Shown piece after piece: positions 53,214 through 60,400 of a DNA stretch of 64,000 nucleotides. The translations under genes were made by a program, and so were the position numbers. Location: positions 2,294,001 to 2,358,000 of the forward strand of contig CP011077.1 of the NCBI GenBank assembly GCA_000963575.1, written 5' to 3'. Source of the DNA: Klebsiella michiganensis. GTDB taxonomy: Bacteria; Pseudomonadota; Gammaproteobacteria; Enterobacterales; Enterobacteriaceae. The notes below the pieces were generated by a model, which was not told the DNA's origin, did not search any database, and saw nothing but the letters and a program-made list of their open reading frames with translations. The number at the start of each line of letters is the position of its first letter. Position 1 is the stretch's first letter.

Positions 53214-53492
53214 CTACGCCAGATTTTTGAGGTAATCGCCAATGCTGCTTTCGATTTCGACTTTACGCACAAAGTTAGTCAGCACGATGGTTTTACTCTG
53301 CACTTCAGCAGGCATGCTGACGGCTAATTCACGGGTGGTGACATACAGGTCGGCAGGCACGCCGCGCACGCTGCCTAAATCGCAGGTTTCCACGGTCGCG
53401 GAGAGATTCATTTTTTTCAGCACTTGTTCGATGTTCATTTTGGCAATCACACTTGAACCAAGTCCCATGCCGCATACGCAAACAATTTTCAT
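53214..53492 (-). CDS. ulaB: Ascorbate-type PTS IIB component (UlaB-like)
   Basis: A 92-residue phosphocarrier starting MKIVCVCGMGLGSSVIAKMN, the P-loop of the lactate-ascorbate-galactitol PTS IIB group with the active-site Cys in VCGMGLGSS. It receives phosphate from the IIA protein and hands it to the imported sugar at the IIC protein. The gene starts two bases after the IIA stop. Confidence 0.87.
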   Translation of the reverse strand: MKIVCVCGMGLGSSVIAKMNIEQVLKKMNLSATVETCDLGSVRGVPADLYVTTRELAVSMPAEVQSKTIVLTNFVRKVEIESSIGDYLKNLA

Positions 53493-53494
53493 TT

Positions 53495-53950
53495 TCAGAC
53501 CCCTTCTTCAATGCGATTAATGGCGAGCCAGACGTCGCTGCTGTTTGTGCAGCGCTTTAAGAATTCGATGTTTTCTTCGTTATCCAGAAATGCCACCAGT
53601 CTTGAAATAATCTGGATGTGGCTGTGGCTGTCGGTAGCGCAGAGGCCGAACACAATCTCAACCGGATCGTTCTCCTCGCTGCCGAAGTTGATAGGCTCCA
53701 CAAGTGTCGTAACGCTCAGACCGGTTTTAATGACACTGGGAGCCGGTCGGGAATGTGCCAGCGCGATACCCGGCGCTACCACAATATAAGGGCCAAGAGT
53801 GTCCACGGCGTGGATCATCTCTTTGGTGTAATCATTCGTCGTGTAACCATTTTTAGTCAGTAAATCACCGGCAAGTTGCATGGCATGTCGCCAGTCTTGC
53901 GCCCTGACTTTCAATTCAATATTCGCTTTGGCAATAATCTCGGTCGTCAT
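53495..53950 (-). CDS. ulaC: PTS IIA component (UlaC-like)
   Basis: A 151-residue PTS_EIIA_2 (mannitol-fructose type) domain protein. It has the family region APGIALAHSRPAP with the phosphorylated His, and FGLCATDSHSHIQIISRLVAFL toward the end. It passes phosphate from HPr to the IIB protein. Start at 53950 with AAGGGAC before it; the longer frame from 53980 is less likely. First gene of the operon, downstream of the control region at 53951-54322. Confidence 0.85.
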   Translation of the reverse strand: MTTEIIAKANIELKVRAQDWRHAMQLAGDLLTKNGYTTNDYTKEMIHAVDTLGPYIVVAPGIALAHSRPAPSVIKTGLSVTTLVEPINFGSEENDPVEIVFGLCATDSHSHIQIISRLVAFLDNEENIEFLKRCTNSSDVWLAINRIEEGV

Positions 53951-54322
53951 CGCTAGTGTCCCTTGCATGTTTCTGAGCAAAGGCTAATACGCATGAGCGA
54001 CGAAAAAAAAACCAATTTGCGCTCAGGAGAGTGTCAACAAATTGGGCGCAACCAGGCTGAAAGGTAAAATTTCTGTGGGATGGGCTGCAACTTTTGCCGC
54101 GATAGCATTTGATTTCTTTTGCTCAGGCAGTCGCAAAGGAACCTATGTGGTGATTAAAAGTTTGAGGAGAATCAAATAATTCGCCATGCGCCAATCAGCA
54201 GTTTTTACGCAAATGCCGGGGACTATCCCGGGCTTGAGTCTTTCTGCATGCTGCATTGATAATTTCTTGATGCCCTGCTGTCATGCTGCGAGAAATCTTA
54301 GCGTGAGGTAGAAAAGGTGCGT
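53951..54322. promoter_or_regulatory. Control region upstream of the ascorbate-type PTS operon
   Basis: 372 bases between the PTS operon and the small lipoprotein genes. CCAATTTG (54012-54019) and CAAATTGG (54038-54045) form an 8-base inverted repeat about 60 bases before the IIA start, with TTGCGC and GGGCGCAA adjoining. This is the best candidate for the PRD regulator's binding site. Confidence 0.5.
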
Positions 54323-54400
54323 ATGTGTAGGAAATTGATGTGTGGGTTATTTTTGTTATGTTCTGTGGCTGCGCTGAGCGGCTGTGTTTCGCTTTTTTAA
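54323..54400 (+). CDS. Tiny putative lipoprotein, 25 residues
   Basis: The frame gives MCRKLMCGLFLLCSVAALSG then CVSLF. LSGC is a good lipobox, leaving a mature peptide of only five residues with a lipidated Cys. AAAAGGTG precedes the ATG with good spacing. A second similar frame follows 15 bases later. Such minimal lipoproteins resemble entericidin- or lysis-type peptides, but no relative is recognised. Confidence 0.45.
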   Translation: MCRKLMCGLFLLCSVAALSGCVSLF

Positions 54401-54415
54401 ACATCAGAGAGACGA

Positions 54416-54505
54416 ATGAAACCGTTAATTATCCTGATGGTCTATTCCTCCGTTTTTGCACTAACCGGGTGTTTGTCCGTGGGTACCCACCTGTTTACTC
54501 GATAG
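54416..54505 (+). CDS. Tiny putative lipoprotein, 29 residues
   Basis: The frame gives MKPLIILMVYSSVFALTGCL and ends SVGTHLFTR. LTGC is a lipobox, so the mature form is about 11 residues. It follows the 25-residue frame by 15 bases, with AGAGAGACG before the ATG. It could be a true peptide or the start of a longer YceK/YidQ-like lipoprotein cut short by the stop at 54503. Confidence 0.45.
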   Translation: MKPLIILMVYSSVFALTGCLSVGTHLFTR

Positions 54506-54566
54506 CCGCCAGGGGGCGAGGCAGTCATCTGAATGGGATCCCGATTTTCGAGATCCCAATATATGC

Positions 54567-55391
54567 TTACCAGCCTTTTACGGCATCACCGTGATAAATT
54601 TTGTCAGCCGCGGCGGCCACTTCATCGGTCTGGTATGCCTTCACAAGGTTTTTCACATTGTCGCTGTCCTTATTATCTTCCCGGGCAACAATAATGTTCA
54701 CGTACGGCGAGTTTTTATCTTCAACAAACAGGCCGTTTTTGGCGGGCGTCAGCCCAATCTGACTGGAATAATTGGTGTTGATGATCGCGAGGTCGATTTT
54801 GTCGTCATCAATGGCGCGAGTCAGCTGCGCGGCCTCTACTTCAACAATTTTCAGGTGCTTAGGATTGGCTACAATATCCAGAGACGTTGGCAGCAGGCCG
54901 ACATTATCCTTCAGTTTTATCAAACCCTGGGTTTGCAGCAGCAGCAGGGAACGCCCCAGATTCGTAGGGTCATTAGGTACAGCCACCTGCGCCCCATCCT
55001 TCAGCTCAGACACGGATTTAATTTTGCGGGAATAACCGGCAATAGGATAAACAAAAGTATTGCCCACGGCGGCTAGCTTATAGCCGCGCTCTTTTATTTG
55101 CTTATCCAGATAAGGGCCATGCTGGAATGAATTGGCATCAATATCGCCGCTGCTCAACGCCGAATTGGGTAAGACATAGTCAGTGAAGGTCACCACTTCC
55201 ACATCAAGGTTGTATTTTTCTTTTGCGACCTTTTTGACGGTATCCCATAGCGGCTGATCGATGCCTGCGCTGATGCCCACTTTAATATGGTTCGCGTCCT
55301 GTTTAGGGCCACAGCCGGTAAGCAACGTGGCTCCAGCCAGTGAAACAGCCAGCAGAGAAATTTTTACAGTATGTTTTATCGCCGAGCGCAT
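54567..55391 (-). CDS. MetQ/NlpA-family lipoprotein
   Basis: A 274-residue substrate-binding lipoprotein of the methionine (D/L) importer family. Signal peptide with lipobox LLTGC. The mature part reads HIKVGISAGIDQPLWDTVKK, LDVEVVTFTDYVLPNSALSSG, DANSFQHGPYLDKQI, AVGNTFVYPIAGYS and VPNDPTNLGRSLLLLQTQGL, close to E. coli MetQ and NlpA. No MetI or MetN genes adjoin it, so like NlpA it is an orphan that may serve the chromosomal MetNI transporter. Start at 55391; the upstream extension is not needed. Confidence 0.88.
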   Translation of the reverse strand: MRSAIKHTVKISLLAVSLAGATLLTGCGPKQDANHIKVGISAGIDQPLWDTVKKVAKEKYNLDVEVVTFTDYVLPNSALSSGDIDANSFQHGPYLDKQIKERGYKLAAVGNTFVYPIAGYSRKIKSVSELKDGAQVAVPNDPTNLGRSLLLLQTQGLIKLKDNVGLLPTSLDIVANPKHLKIVEVEAAQLTRAIDDDKIDLAIINTNYSSQIGLTPAKNGLFVEDKNSPYVNIIVAREDNKDSDNVKNLVKAYQTDEVAAAADKIYHGDAVKGW

Positions 55392-55563
55392 AAATAACGT
55401 CTTCCTTAAACCAATAAAAACAGCAAATTTGAAATTACCCACCACTCAGGTGCGGCCGGGAGAGTTTTTCAAACTGTACTGATACTGGCAAATAAGAAAA
55501 AGACATAACCTATGTGTAAAAAAATCTGATGCTGTTTATCGCGTCAAATTCGCCCGTGTTTTT

Positions 55564-56358
55564 TCAAAGGGGCGCTGCAGGCGACAAGACCGCACATTCT
55601 TTATCCAGCAATGCTTCCACCGAGGCCCGATTATTGCGGTCCCAGCCTCGCCTGGTGGTGAGTAAAATAAACCCTTTTTGCTCGCCGTAGGTGGTGGGAA
55701 TGACGGCCACGCCCCACTCCGCCAGCTGTTCAGGCGTTAAATGGAAATGACTCGCGACGCTGTTAATCGGATCAATCCCCATCACTGTCGGCTGCATCAC
55801 CCGCCGCGCGTACCAGGTGTAGCGCAGGAGCTTATCAGGCAAGGGTCGCCATTCTTCCGTTATAAAGGGACGTTCTGCCAGCATCTGACGCCGGACATCC
55901 TCCCGCAGGCAGGTCAGGTGAATATGCAGCTGATTTTGGCTTCGCCCATAAGCCGAGTTAATGGCCAGACCGAGAGCGTCGTCAGGTACCGGGGCGCCAT
56001 ACTGCCAGGCTAAAAGGCGACGCATGATCCAGGCATAGCCGAAATAGTCCGTGCGCCCTTCTGCCGCCAGTTCCGGGCTTTCAATGCCGGTCAGCTTCGC
56101 CGTGGGGACCAGAATAAAATGGTAGGGGTAGCGTGGGTTCTGGATAACGCTAAAGCCGTGAGCCTTTCCTTCTGGCATATAGATTTGCTGGCACGGTGCC
56201 GGGCTGCTGGTTTGCTGATAGTTAGTCATGCACACCTTATCGACCACGCCCCATAGCGCGTCGGAGCGGGCACAGCCCACCAGCAGGAAGATCCCCAGAA
56301 GTAAAAGCCCACGGCAAAGGCTGGCGGAAACCAGCGACGTTACTGCGTTGGTGCGCAT
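55564..56358 (-). CDS. cdh: CDP-diacylglycerol diphosphatase
   Basis: A 264-residue membrane-linked phospholipid enzyme that splits CDP-diacylglycerol to phosphatidate and CMP. One N-terminal helix (LLLLGIFLLVGC) anchors it facing the periplasm. Family motifs include HGFSVIQNPRYPYHFILVPT, AINSAYGRSQNQLHIHLTCL (the HIT-like His motif with the catalytic His) and NSVASHFHLTPEQLAEWGV. Length matches E. coli Cdh. It stands alone, behind the MetQ-like gene on the same strand. Confidence 0.9.
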   Translation of the reverse strand: MRTNAVTSLVSASLCRGLLLLGIFLLVGCARSDALWGVVDKVCMTNYQQTSSPAPCQQIYMPEGKAHGFSVIQNPRYPYHFILVPTAKLTGIESPELAAEGRTDYFGYAWIMRRLLAWQYGAPVPDDALGLAINSAYGRSQNQLHIHLTCLREDVRRQMLAERPFITEEWRPLPDKLLRYTWYARRVMQPTVMGIDPINSVASHFHLTPEQLAEWGVAVIPTTYGEQKGFILLTTRRGWDRNNRASVEALLDKECAVLSPAAPL

Positions 56359-56392
56359 TAGATTGGCGCCATCAAATTTGTTGCACCCGGAT

Positions 56393-56707
56393 TTACTCCC
56401 CTTTATCGAGATGAACCGAAAGGGTCAGCACGCGAAATTTACAGAAGGCTCTCAACCCCAGCCATGAAAAAAAACCGAAAAATAAGACCAAAAATAACGT
56501 AAAAATAATGCTTATCAGTGGGCCGGCCACCAGGGCGGAAAAACCGTACACCTGCTGTCCGTTCAGCATTACGCCGTTGAATCCTAAAAAGCCCATGATC
56601 CCGCTGATAATGCCAAGTATGGTCATGGGTATAGATAAGCCGATGCCAAAAATTTTGAGAAGGCTGACAAGAGGTACCCGCTTGACCCGTAATGACATTT
56701 TATTCAA
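56393..56707 (-). CDS. Small membrane protein of unknown function
   Basis: A 104-residue protein with two long hydrophobic helices (FGIGLSIPMTILGIISGIMG and LVAGPLISIIFTLFLVLFFG) joined by a short loop with LNGQQVYGF, and a basic start (SLRVKRVP). No family recognised; similar small two-helix proteins are common in enterobacteria. It lies 34 bases before cdh on the same strand and may be cotranscribed with it. Confidence 0.7.
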   Translation of the reverse strand: MNKMSLRVKRVPLVSLLKIFGIGLSIPMTILGIISGIMGFLGFNGVMLNGQQVYGFSALVAGPLISIIFTLFLVLFFGFFSWLGLRAFCKFRVLTLSVHLDKGE

Positions 56708-56851
56708 CTGTTATCTCTCCTATTTTTCACCTAACGCCACAAATTATTACCAGGGAAATCATAGCGTTTTATAGCAATAAAAACAGCCCGTTGAATGGAT
56801 CTTTCAGCTTTAACTATGCGTAAACAGCGTGTCCGAACTCCCTGAGTGAAA

Positions 56852-56887
56852 TAAAAAAAGACGGCAGGAGGATATCGTTCCTGCCGT
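56852..56887 (-). terminator. Terminator without an assigned gene
   Basis: On the minus strand ACGGCAGGA pairs with TCCTGCCGT around nine bases, followed by seven T. No convincing coding frame lies upstream on that strand, so it may end a small RNA. Confidence 0.6.
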
Positions 56888-57026
56888 TAAATTAAGTGCT
56901 ACGTATTTTTGATAAAGCATAATCGGACACACGCCAGAGTAAATCTGTTTTATTTTTACAAAACCGTATTTGGAGTTTTTCCGGTTTAAATATCCCGTCA
57001 CCGTGCGGCTTTGCAATATTGATGAA

Positions 57027-57053
57027 CGGCAGTCATAAGCGTTATGACTGCCG
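57027..57053. repeat. Perfect 12-bp inverted repeat before the dehydrogenase gene
   Basis: CGGCAGTCATAA-GCG-TTATGACTGCCG is a perfect 12-base stem with a 3-base loop, 73 bases before the dehydrogenase start. It may be a regulator site, an attenuator or a transcription stop; no T-run follows. Confidence 0.7.
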
Positions 57054-57125
57054 GGTTATAGGCAAATGGTTTGGGAAAACATAGCCTCAGCAGGCGTTTC
57101 ATCTTTCTTCCGTGGAGGTTGTAAA

Positions 57126-57896
57126 ATGGCAAGGATTTTTATTACCGGCTCTGCCGATGGTCTTGGGCAAATGGCCGCCAGGCTTCTGGTGGCCGACGGG
57201 CACCAGGTTGTACTGCATGCGCGAAACAAAACGCGAGCAGCTCACGCTATGTCGATGGTGCCGGGCGCAGAGTCGGCTTTTGCCGCCGACCTTTCCAGCA
57301 TTGCCGAGACAAAAACGCTGGCGGATGAGGTGAATGCCTTTGGCCACTTTGACGCCATTATTCACAATGCCGCCGTGGGTTATCAGGAAAGAGAGCGCCA
57401 GCTGACCGTCGACGGTTTACCGCAGGTGTTTGCCGTTAACACTTTGGCACCTTATATCCTGACCGCGTTAATTCATCGGCCTAAACGCCTGGTCTACCTC
57501 AGTTCGTCCTTACACAGGGACGGGGATCCCTCGCTTGACGATCTTGCATGGGAGAAACGCCGCTGGAACGGCGGCCAGGCCTATTCGGATTCGAAGCTGC
57601 AGATTACCCTGCTGACATTTGCTATTGCCAGACTGTGGCCTGAAGTGATGTCAAACTGCGTCGACCCCGGCTGGGTGGCAACGAAAATGGGAGGTGCTGG
57701 CGCGTCTGATGCGCTGGAGCTTGGCCCGAGCACACAGGTCTGGCTTGCTGCCGATCCAACATTGTCATCCGCGCCAACCGGGGGCTATTTTTATCACCAG
57801 AAGCCAGATAGCGCGGTTAAAGCAGCCTCCGATCCTGTTCTCCAGCGGCGGTTATTAACCGCCTGCGCGGTGTATTCAGGCGTTGAAATTAGTTAG
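57126..57896 (+). CDS. Short-chain dehydrogenase/reductase
   Basis: A 256-residue NAD(P)-dependent oxidoreductase: FITGSADGLGQMAARLLVADG (TGxxxGxG cofactor loop), IIHNAAVGYQ, VFAVNTLAPYILTALI, catalytic Ser in VYLSSSLHRDG, and YSDSKLQITLLTFAIAR (Y-x-x-x-K). It resembles the daunorubicin C-13 ketoreductase-like and WW-oxidoreductase-type members. The ATG at 57126 was chosen over 57066 because the cofactor loop must lie close to the N-terminus and GGAGG precedes it. It overlaps the convergent LysR gene by eight bases at its end. Confidence 0.85.
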   Translation: MARIFITGSADGLGQMAARLLVADGHQVVLHARNKTRAAHAMSMVPGAESAFAADLSSIAETKTLADEVNAFGHFDAIIHNAAVGYQERERQLTVDGLPQVFAVNTLAPYILTALIHRPKRLVYLSSSLHRDGDPSLDDLAWEKRRWNGGQAYSDSKLQITLLTFAIARLWPEVMSNCVDPGWVATKMGGAGASDALELGPSTQVWLAADPTLSSAPTGGYFYHQKPDSAVKAASDPVLQRRLLTACAVYSGVEIS

Positions 57897-58836
57897 CCAT
57901 GCCCGACGCTTCCACCGGCGGAAAACGCTGAAAATAGTCCACCAGAAAATCAATACAGGCCTTTAGCTTCGCTGAGCCACTGGTACGGTTGGAATAAACC
58001 GCCCAAATATTGGCGGCCTGATACCAGTCGGGCAAGATCTGCACCAGCTCGCCGCGGGCAATGTGGCGCTGCACTTCCCATTGCGAACGCAGAATAATGC
58101 CGTGGCCCTTCAACGCCCAGCTCAATACCACGCTGCCGTTATTGGAGGAGAGCTGGCTACTGACGTGCGCCTGAACGCTATCGGTGCCGTCAGTTAACGG
58201 CCATACGCCGAACTGTGCGCTGCGTTCCTGAATAACAAGGCATTTATGGGACTTCAGATCGGCTATCCTTCCCGGCGTTCCGTGTTTCGCCAGGTAGTCC
58301 GGCGCCGCGCACAGTACGCGGTTGTTCGTTGAGAGCTGCCGGGTGATATAAAGATCTTTAATGTCGTCGCCAACGCGAATTTCAATATCCACGCCCTCTT
58401 CTATCAAATCAACCACTCTGTCCGTCAGCGTTAGCTTGATATTCAGCGCCGGATAGCGTTCCGCCAGCGCCGAAAGCGCATCTGGCATATACGTGGAGCC
58501 AAAACCAAACGAGCAGCTCATCTGAATATTACCTTCGAGCGTATCCCGCCAGGCGGCAAGCTCCGAGACAAAATCCCCCATACTTTCCAAAACCGAAAGC
58601 GCCCCGCTCAGCGCCTTATGGCCGTCGGACGTTAAATGAATCGCCCGGGCGCTGCGGTGAAACAGCCGCATTCCCAGGCTTTTTTCCAGCAGCGCAATGC
58701 GTTTACTGACATATGACGGAGAAAGCCCCAGCTCCGCCGCCGCGTTGGCAAAGCTTTCTTTACGCACCACGGTGACAAAGACATTCAAATCTTCAACAAG
58801 CGGCCAGGCGGCGCGCGGAGTTTCGTTGGGGCTCAT
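57889..58836 (-). CDS. LysR-family regulator, DmlR-like
   Basis: A 315-residue LysR regulator: DLNVFVTVVRKESFANAAAE, LSPSYVSKRIALLEKSLGMRLFHRSARAIHLT at the N-terminus, then the effector domain with MSCSFGFGSTYMPDALSAL. It groups by motif with DmlR/TtdR/YafC-type regulators, which answer to hydroxy-dicarboxylates in several cases. Unlike most LysR genes it is last in an operon (leuC-leuD-hydrolase-lysR) rather than divergent, with 19 bases after the hydrolase stop. Confidence 0.85.
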   Translation of the reverse strand: MSPNETPRAAWPLVEDLNVFVTVVRKESFANAAAELGLSPSYVSKRIALLEKSLGMRLFHRSARAIHLTSDGHKALSGALSVLESMGDFVSELAAWRDTLEGNIQMSCSFGFGSTYMPDALSALAERYPALNIKLTLTDRVVDLIEEGVDIEIRVGDDIKDLYITRQLSTNNRVLCAAPDYLAKHGTPGRIADLKSHKCLVIQERSAQFGVWPLTDGTDSVQAHVSSQLSSNNGSVVLSWALKGHGIILRSQWEVQRHIARGELVQILPDWYQAANIWAVYSNRTSGSAKLKACIDFLVDYFQRFPPVEASGMAN

Positions 58837-58855
58837 CGGTCTGCCATCTTCTGTG

Positions 58856-59779
58856 TCAGGTTAAGAAAGGCATAATAGCGCTCAGCAGCACATCAGGACA
58901 CTCCTCTTGTGGGCTGTGCCCGCAGGGCATGGCTCGCCCACGAACATCCAGCGCTTTTTCCTGCCAGGTGGCTGGGACATCATAAAGCTGGCCCACGGTG
59001 CCTTTCTCCCCCCACAGCACCAGCAAAGGAGTGCTAATGCGCAGATGTTTGTCGGCCTCGTCATCCTCAAGGTCGATGGTGGCCGAGGCGCGGTAATCTT
59101 CGCAGATGGCCCGCAGTGTATCCGGATGCTGGTAACAACGCAGGTACTCGGCAAACACCTCGGGTTCTGTCGCGCCAGGGGTTTTAAGCTGGCCATCAAT
59201 ATGTTTTCGCAGGAAAAACTCCGGATCTGCGGCGATCATTTTTTCCGGCACGGGCGAAGACTGGATCAGGAAGAACCACCAGAAATAGCGAGTGGCAAAG
59301 GTTTTGTCCGTCAGCGCATACATGGTGGCCGTTGGGGCGATATCAATAAAGATACTGCGCTTAACCAGCGCCGGGTAATCCAGCGCCAGGCGATGCCCGA
59401 CGCGCGCCCCGCGATCGTGTCCCATAAAAGCAAAGCCGTCCCGGAAACCGAGCTGCGCCACCAGCAGAACAATATCTTTCGCCATTTCACGCTTGGAATA
59501 GCCGCGGTGATCTTCGTCGCTGGTGGGCTTAGCGCTGTCGCCATAGCCGCGGATGTCCGGCATGATGACGGTAAAATGCTGTGCCAGAGCCGGGGCAATT
59601 TTACGCCAGGTAACGTGGTTCTGCGGGTGCCCATGCAGCAAAACTAATGGTTCACCCTGCCCCCCGACGGCGGCACGCAGGGTAATACCGTTTTCCAGGG
59701 TCACATCTATGAGCCGGAAGCCACGAATAAAAGGCGACTCGCCTCTGCCGCGAATAAAGTCAGCGTTCTCTTTCATCAT
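58856..59779 (-). CDS. Alpha/beta hydrolase, haloacetate-dehalogenase-like
   Basis: A 307-residue enzyme of the fluoroacetate/haloacetate dehalogenase group. Seen: VLLHGHPQNHVTWRKIAP (oxyanion loop), IMPDIRGYGDSAKPTS, nucleophile elbow MGHDRGARVGHRLALDYP with Asp rather than Ser, the FAcD-like RCYQHPDTLRAICEDYRASATIDLEDD and CGHSPQEECPD with the general-base His. The Asp nucleophile and RGYGDS arginine fit C-halogen or epoxide cleavage rather than esterase activity. It lacks a strong ribosome site and starts seven bases after leuD, so it is probably coupled to it. Confidence 0.8.
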   Translation of the reverse strand: MMKENADFIRGRGESPFIRGFRLIDVTLENGITLRAAVGGQGEPLVLLHGHPQNHVTWRKIAPALAQHFTVIMPDIRGYGDSAKPTSDEDHRGYSKREMAKDIVLLVAQLGFRDGFAFMGHDRGARVGHRLALDYPALVKRSIFIDIAPTATMYALTDKTFATRYFWWFFLIQSSPVPEKMIAADPEFFLRKHIDGQLKTPGATEPEVFAEYLRCYQHPDTLRAICEDYRASATIDLEDDEADKHLRISTPLLVLWGEKGTVGQLYDVPATWQEKALDVRGRAMPCGHSPQEECPDVLLSAIMPFLT

Positions 59780-59785
59780 TGAAAA

Positions 59786-60400
59786 TTAATCCTGAGTCAG
59801 TAGCCACGGATAGGTGGCGAAATGGCGCTTTTCAAACTCGCGAATCTCCCGCTGATACTGCAAGGTGTAGCTAATGGCGTCGTGTCCTTCCAGCAACATA
59901 TGCTTTTTCAGCGCATCGACCGTAAACGCAATATCTTTGCTCTCCACGCTTATCAGCTGCCGGGCGAGATCGACGGTAATGCTGTTGGCTTCCGGGTTGT
60001 TTGCTGCCTGCGCCAGCCGCTCGATATCTTCCGTCGGCAGCGTCAGGGTCAGCACGCCGTTACGCTGGCAGTTGTCGTTAAAAATACCGGCAAAGCTGGA
60101 GCCGATCAGCGCCCTGATGCCAAGCTGACGCAGCCCCCACACCGCGTGTTCGCGGCTTGAGCCGCAGCCAAAGTTAGGCCCGACGATAAGAAATTCCGCG
60201 CCCTGCCAGGCCGGCTTGTTGAGGATAAAATCCGGGTTCAGCGAGCCGTCGGTCATAAAACGCCGATCGAAGAAAACGCCTCTGTCCAGGTTATTGCGGT
60301 CGATGCCTTTCAGGAACTGCTTCGGCATGATCACATCGGTATCAATGTTGGCTGCCATCATTGGCGCAGCTACGCCAGTTACGCGGTTAAAGGGTTCCAT
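59786..60400 (-). CDS. leuD: Isopropylmalate-isomerase-type small subunit, LeuD-like
   Basis: A 204-residue swivel domain of the aconitase superfamily. MEPFNRVTGVAAPMMAANID, DVIMPKQFLKGIDR, LIVGPNFGCGSSREHAVWGL and SSFAGIFNDNCQRNGVL are typical of LeuD. With the large subunit it moves a hydroxyl group between neighbouring carbons of a hydroxy-diacid. No leuA or leuB is present, and the neighbours are a dehalogenase-like enzyme and a regulator, so a catabolic rather than leucine-making role (for example on citraconate- or methylmalate-type acids) is likely. Starts one base after leuC. Confidence 0.85.
   Translation of the reverse strand: MEPFNRVTGVAAPMMAANIDTDVIMPKQFLKGIDRNNLDRGVFFDRRFMTDGSLNPDFILNKPAWQGAEFLIVGPNFGCGSSREHAVWGLRQLGIRALIGSSFAGIFNDNCQRNGVLTLTLPTEDIERLAQAANNPEANSITVDLARQLISVESKDIAFTVDALKKHMLLEGHDAISYTLQYQREIREFEKRHFATYPWLLTQD

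Larger units (their letters stand above)
56708..57125. other. Intergenic region with two strong hairpins
   Basis: 418 bases without a supported gene. Two hairpins, listed separately, occupy it. The rest is AT-rich; a possible small RNA on the minus strand would end at the terminator at 56852-56887. Confidence 0.5.

Noticed and set aside
54195..54404. Open frame of 69 codons on the minus strand
   Set aside because: No motif or ribosome site, and it overlaps the better-supported small lipoprotein frame.
56810..57016. Open frame of 68 codons on the minus strand
   Set aside because: It runs through the strong terminator hairpin at 56852-56887, so it is unlikely to be coding.
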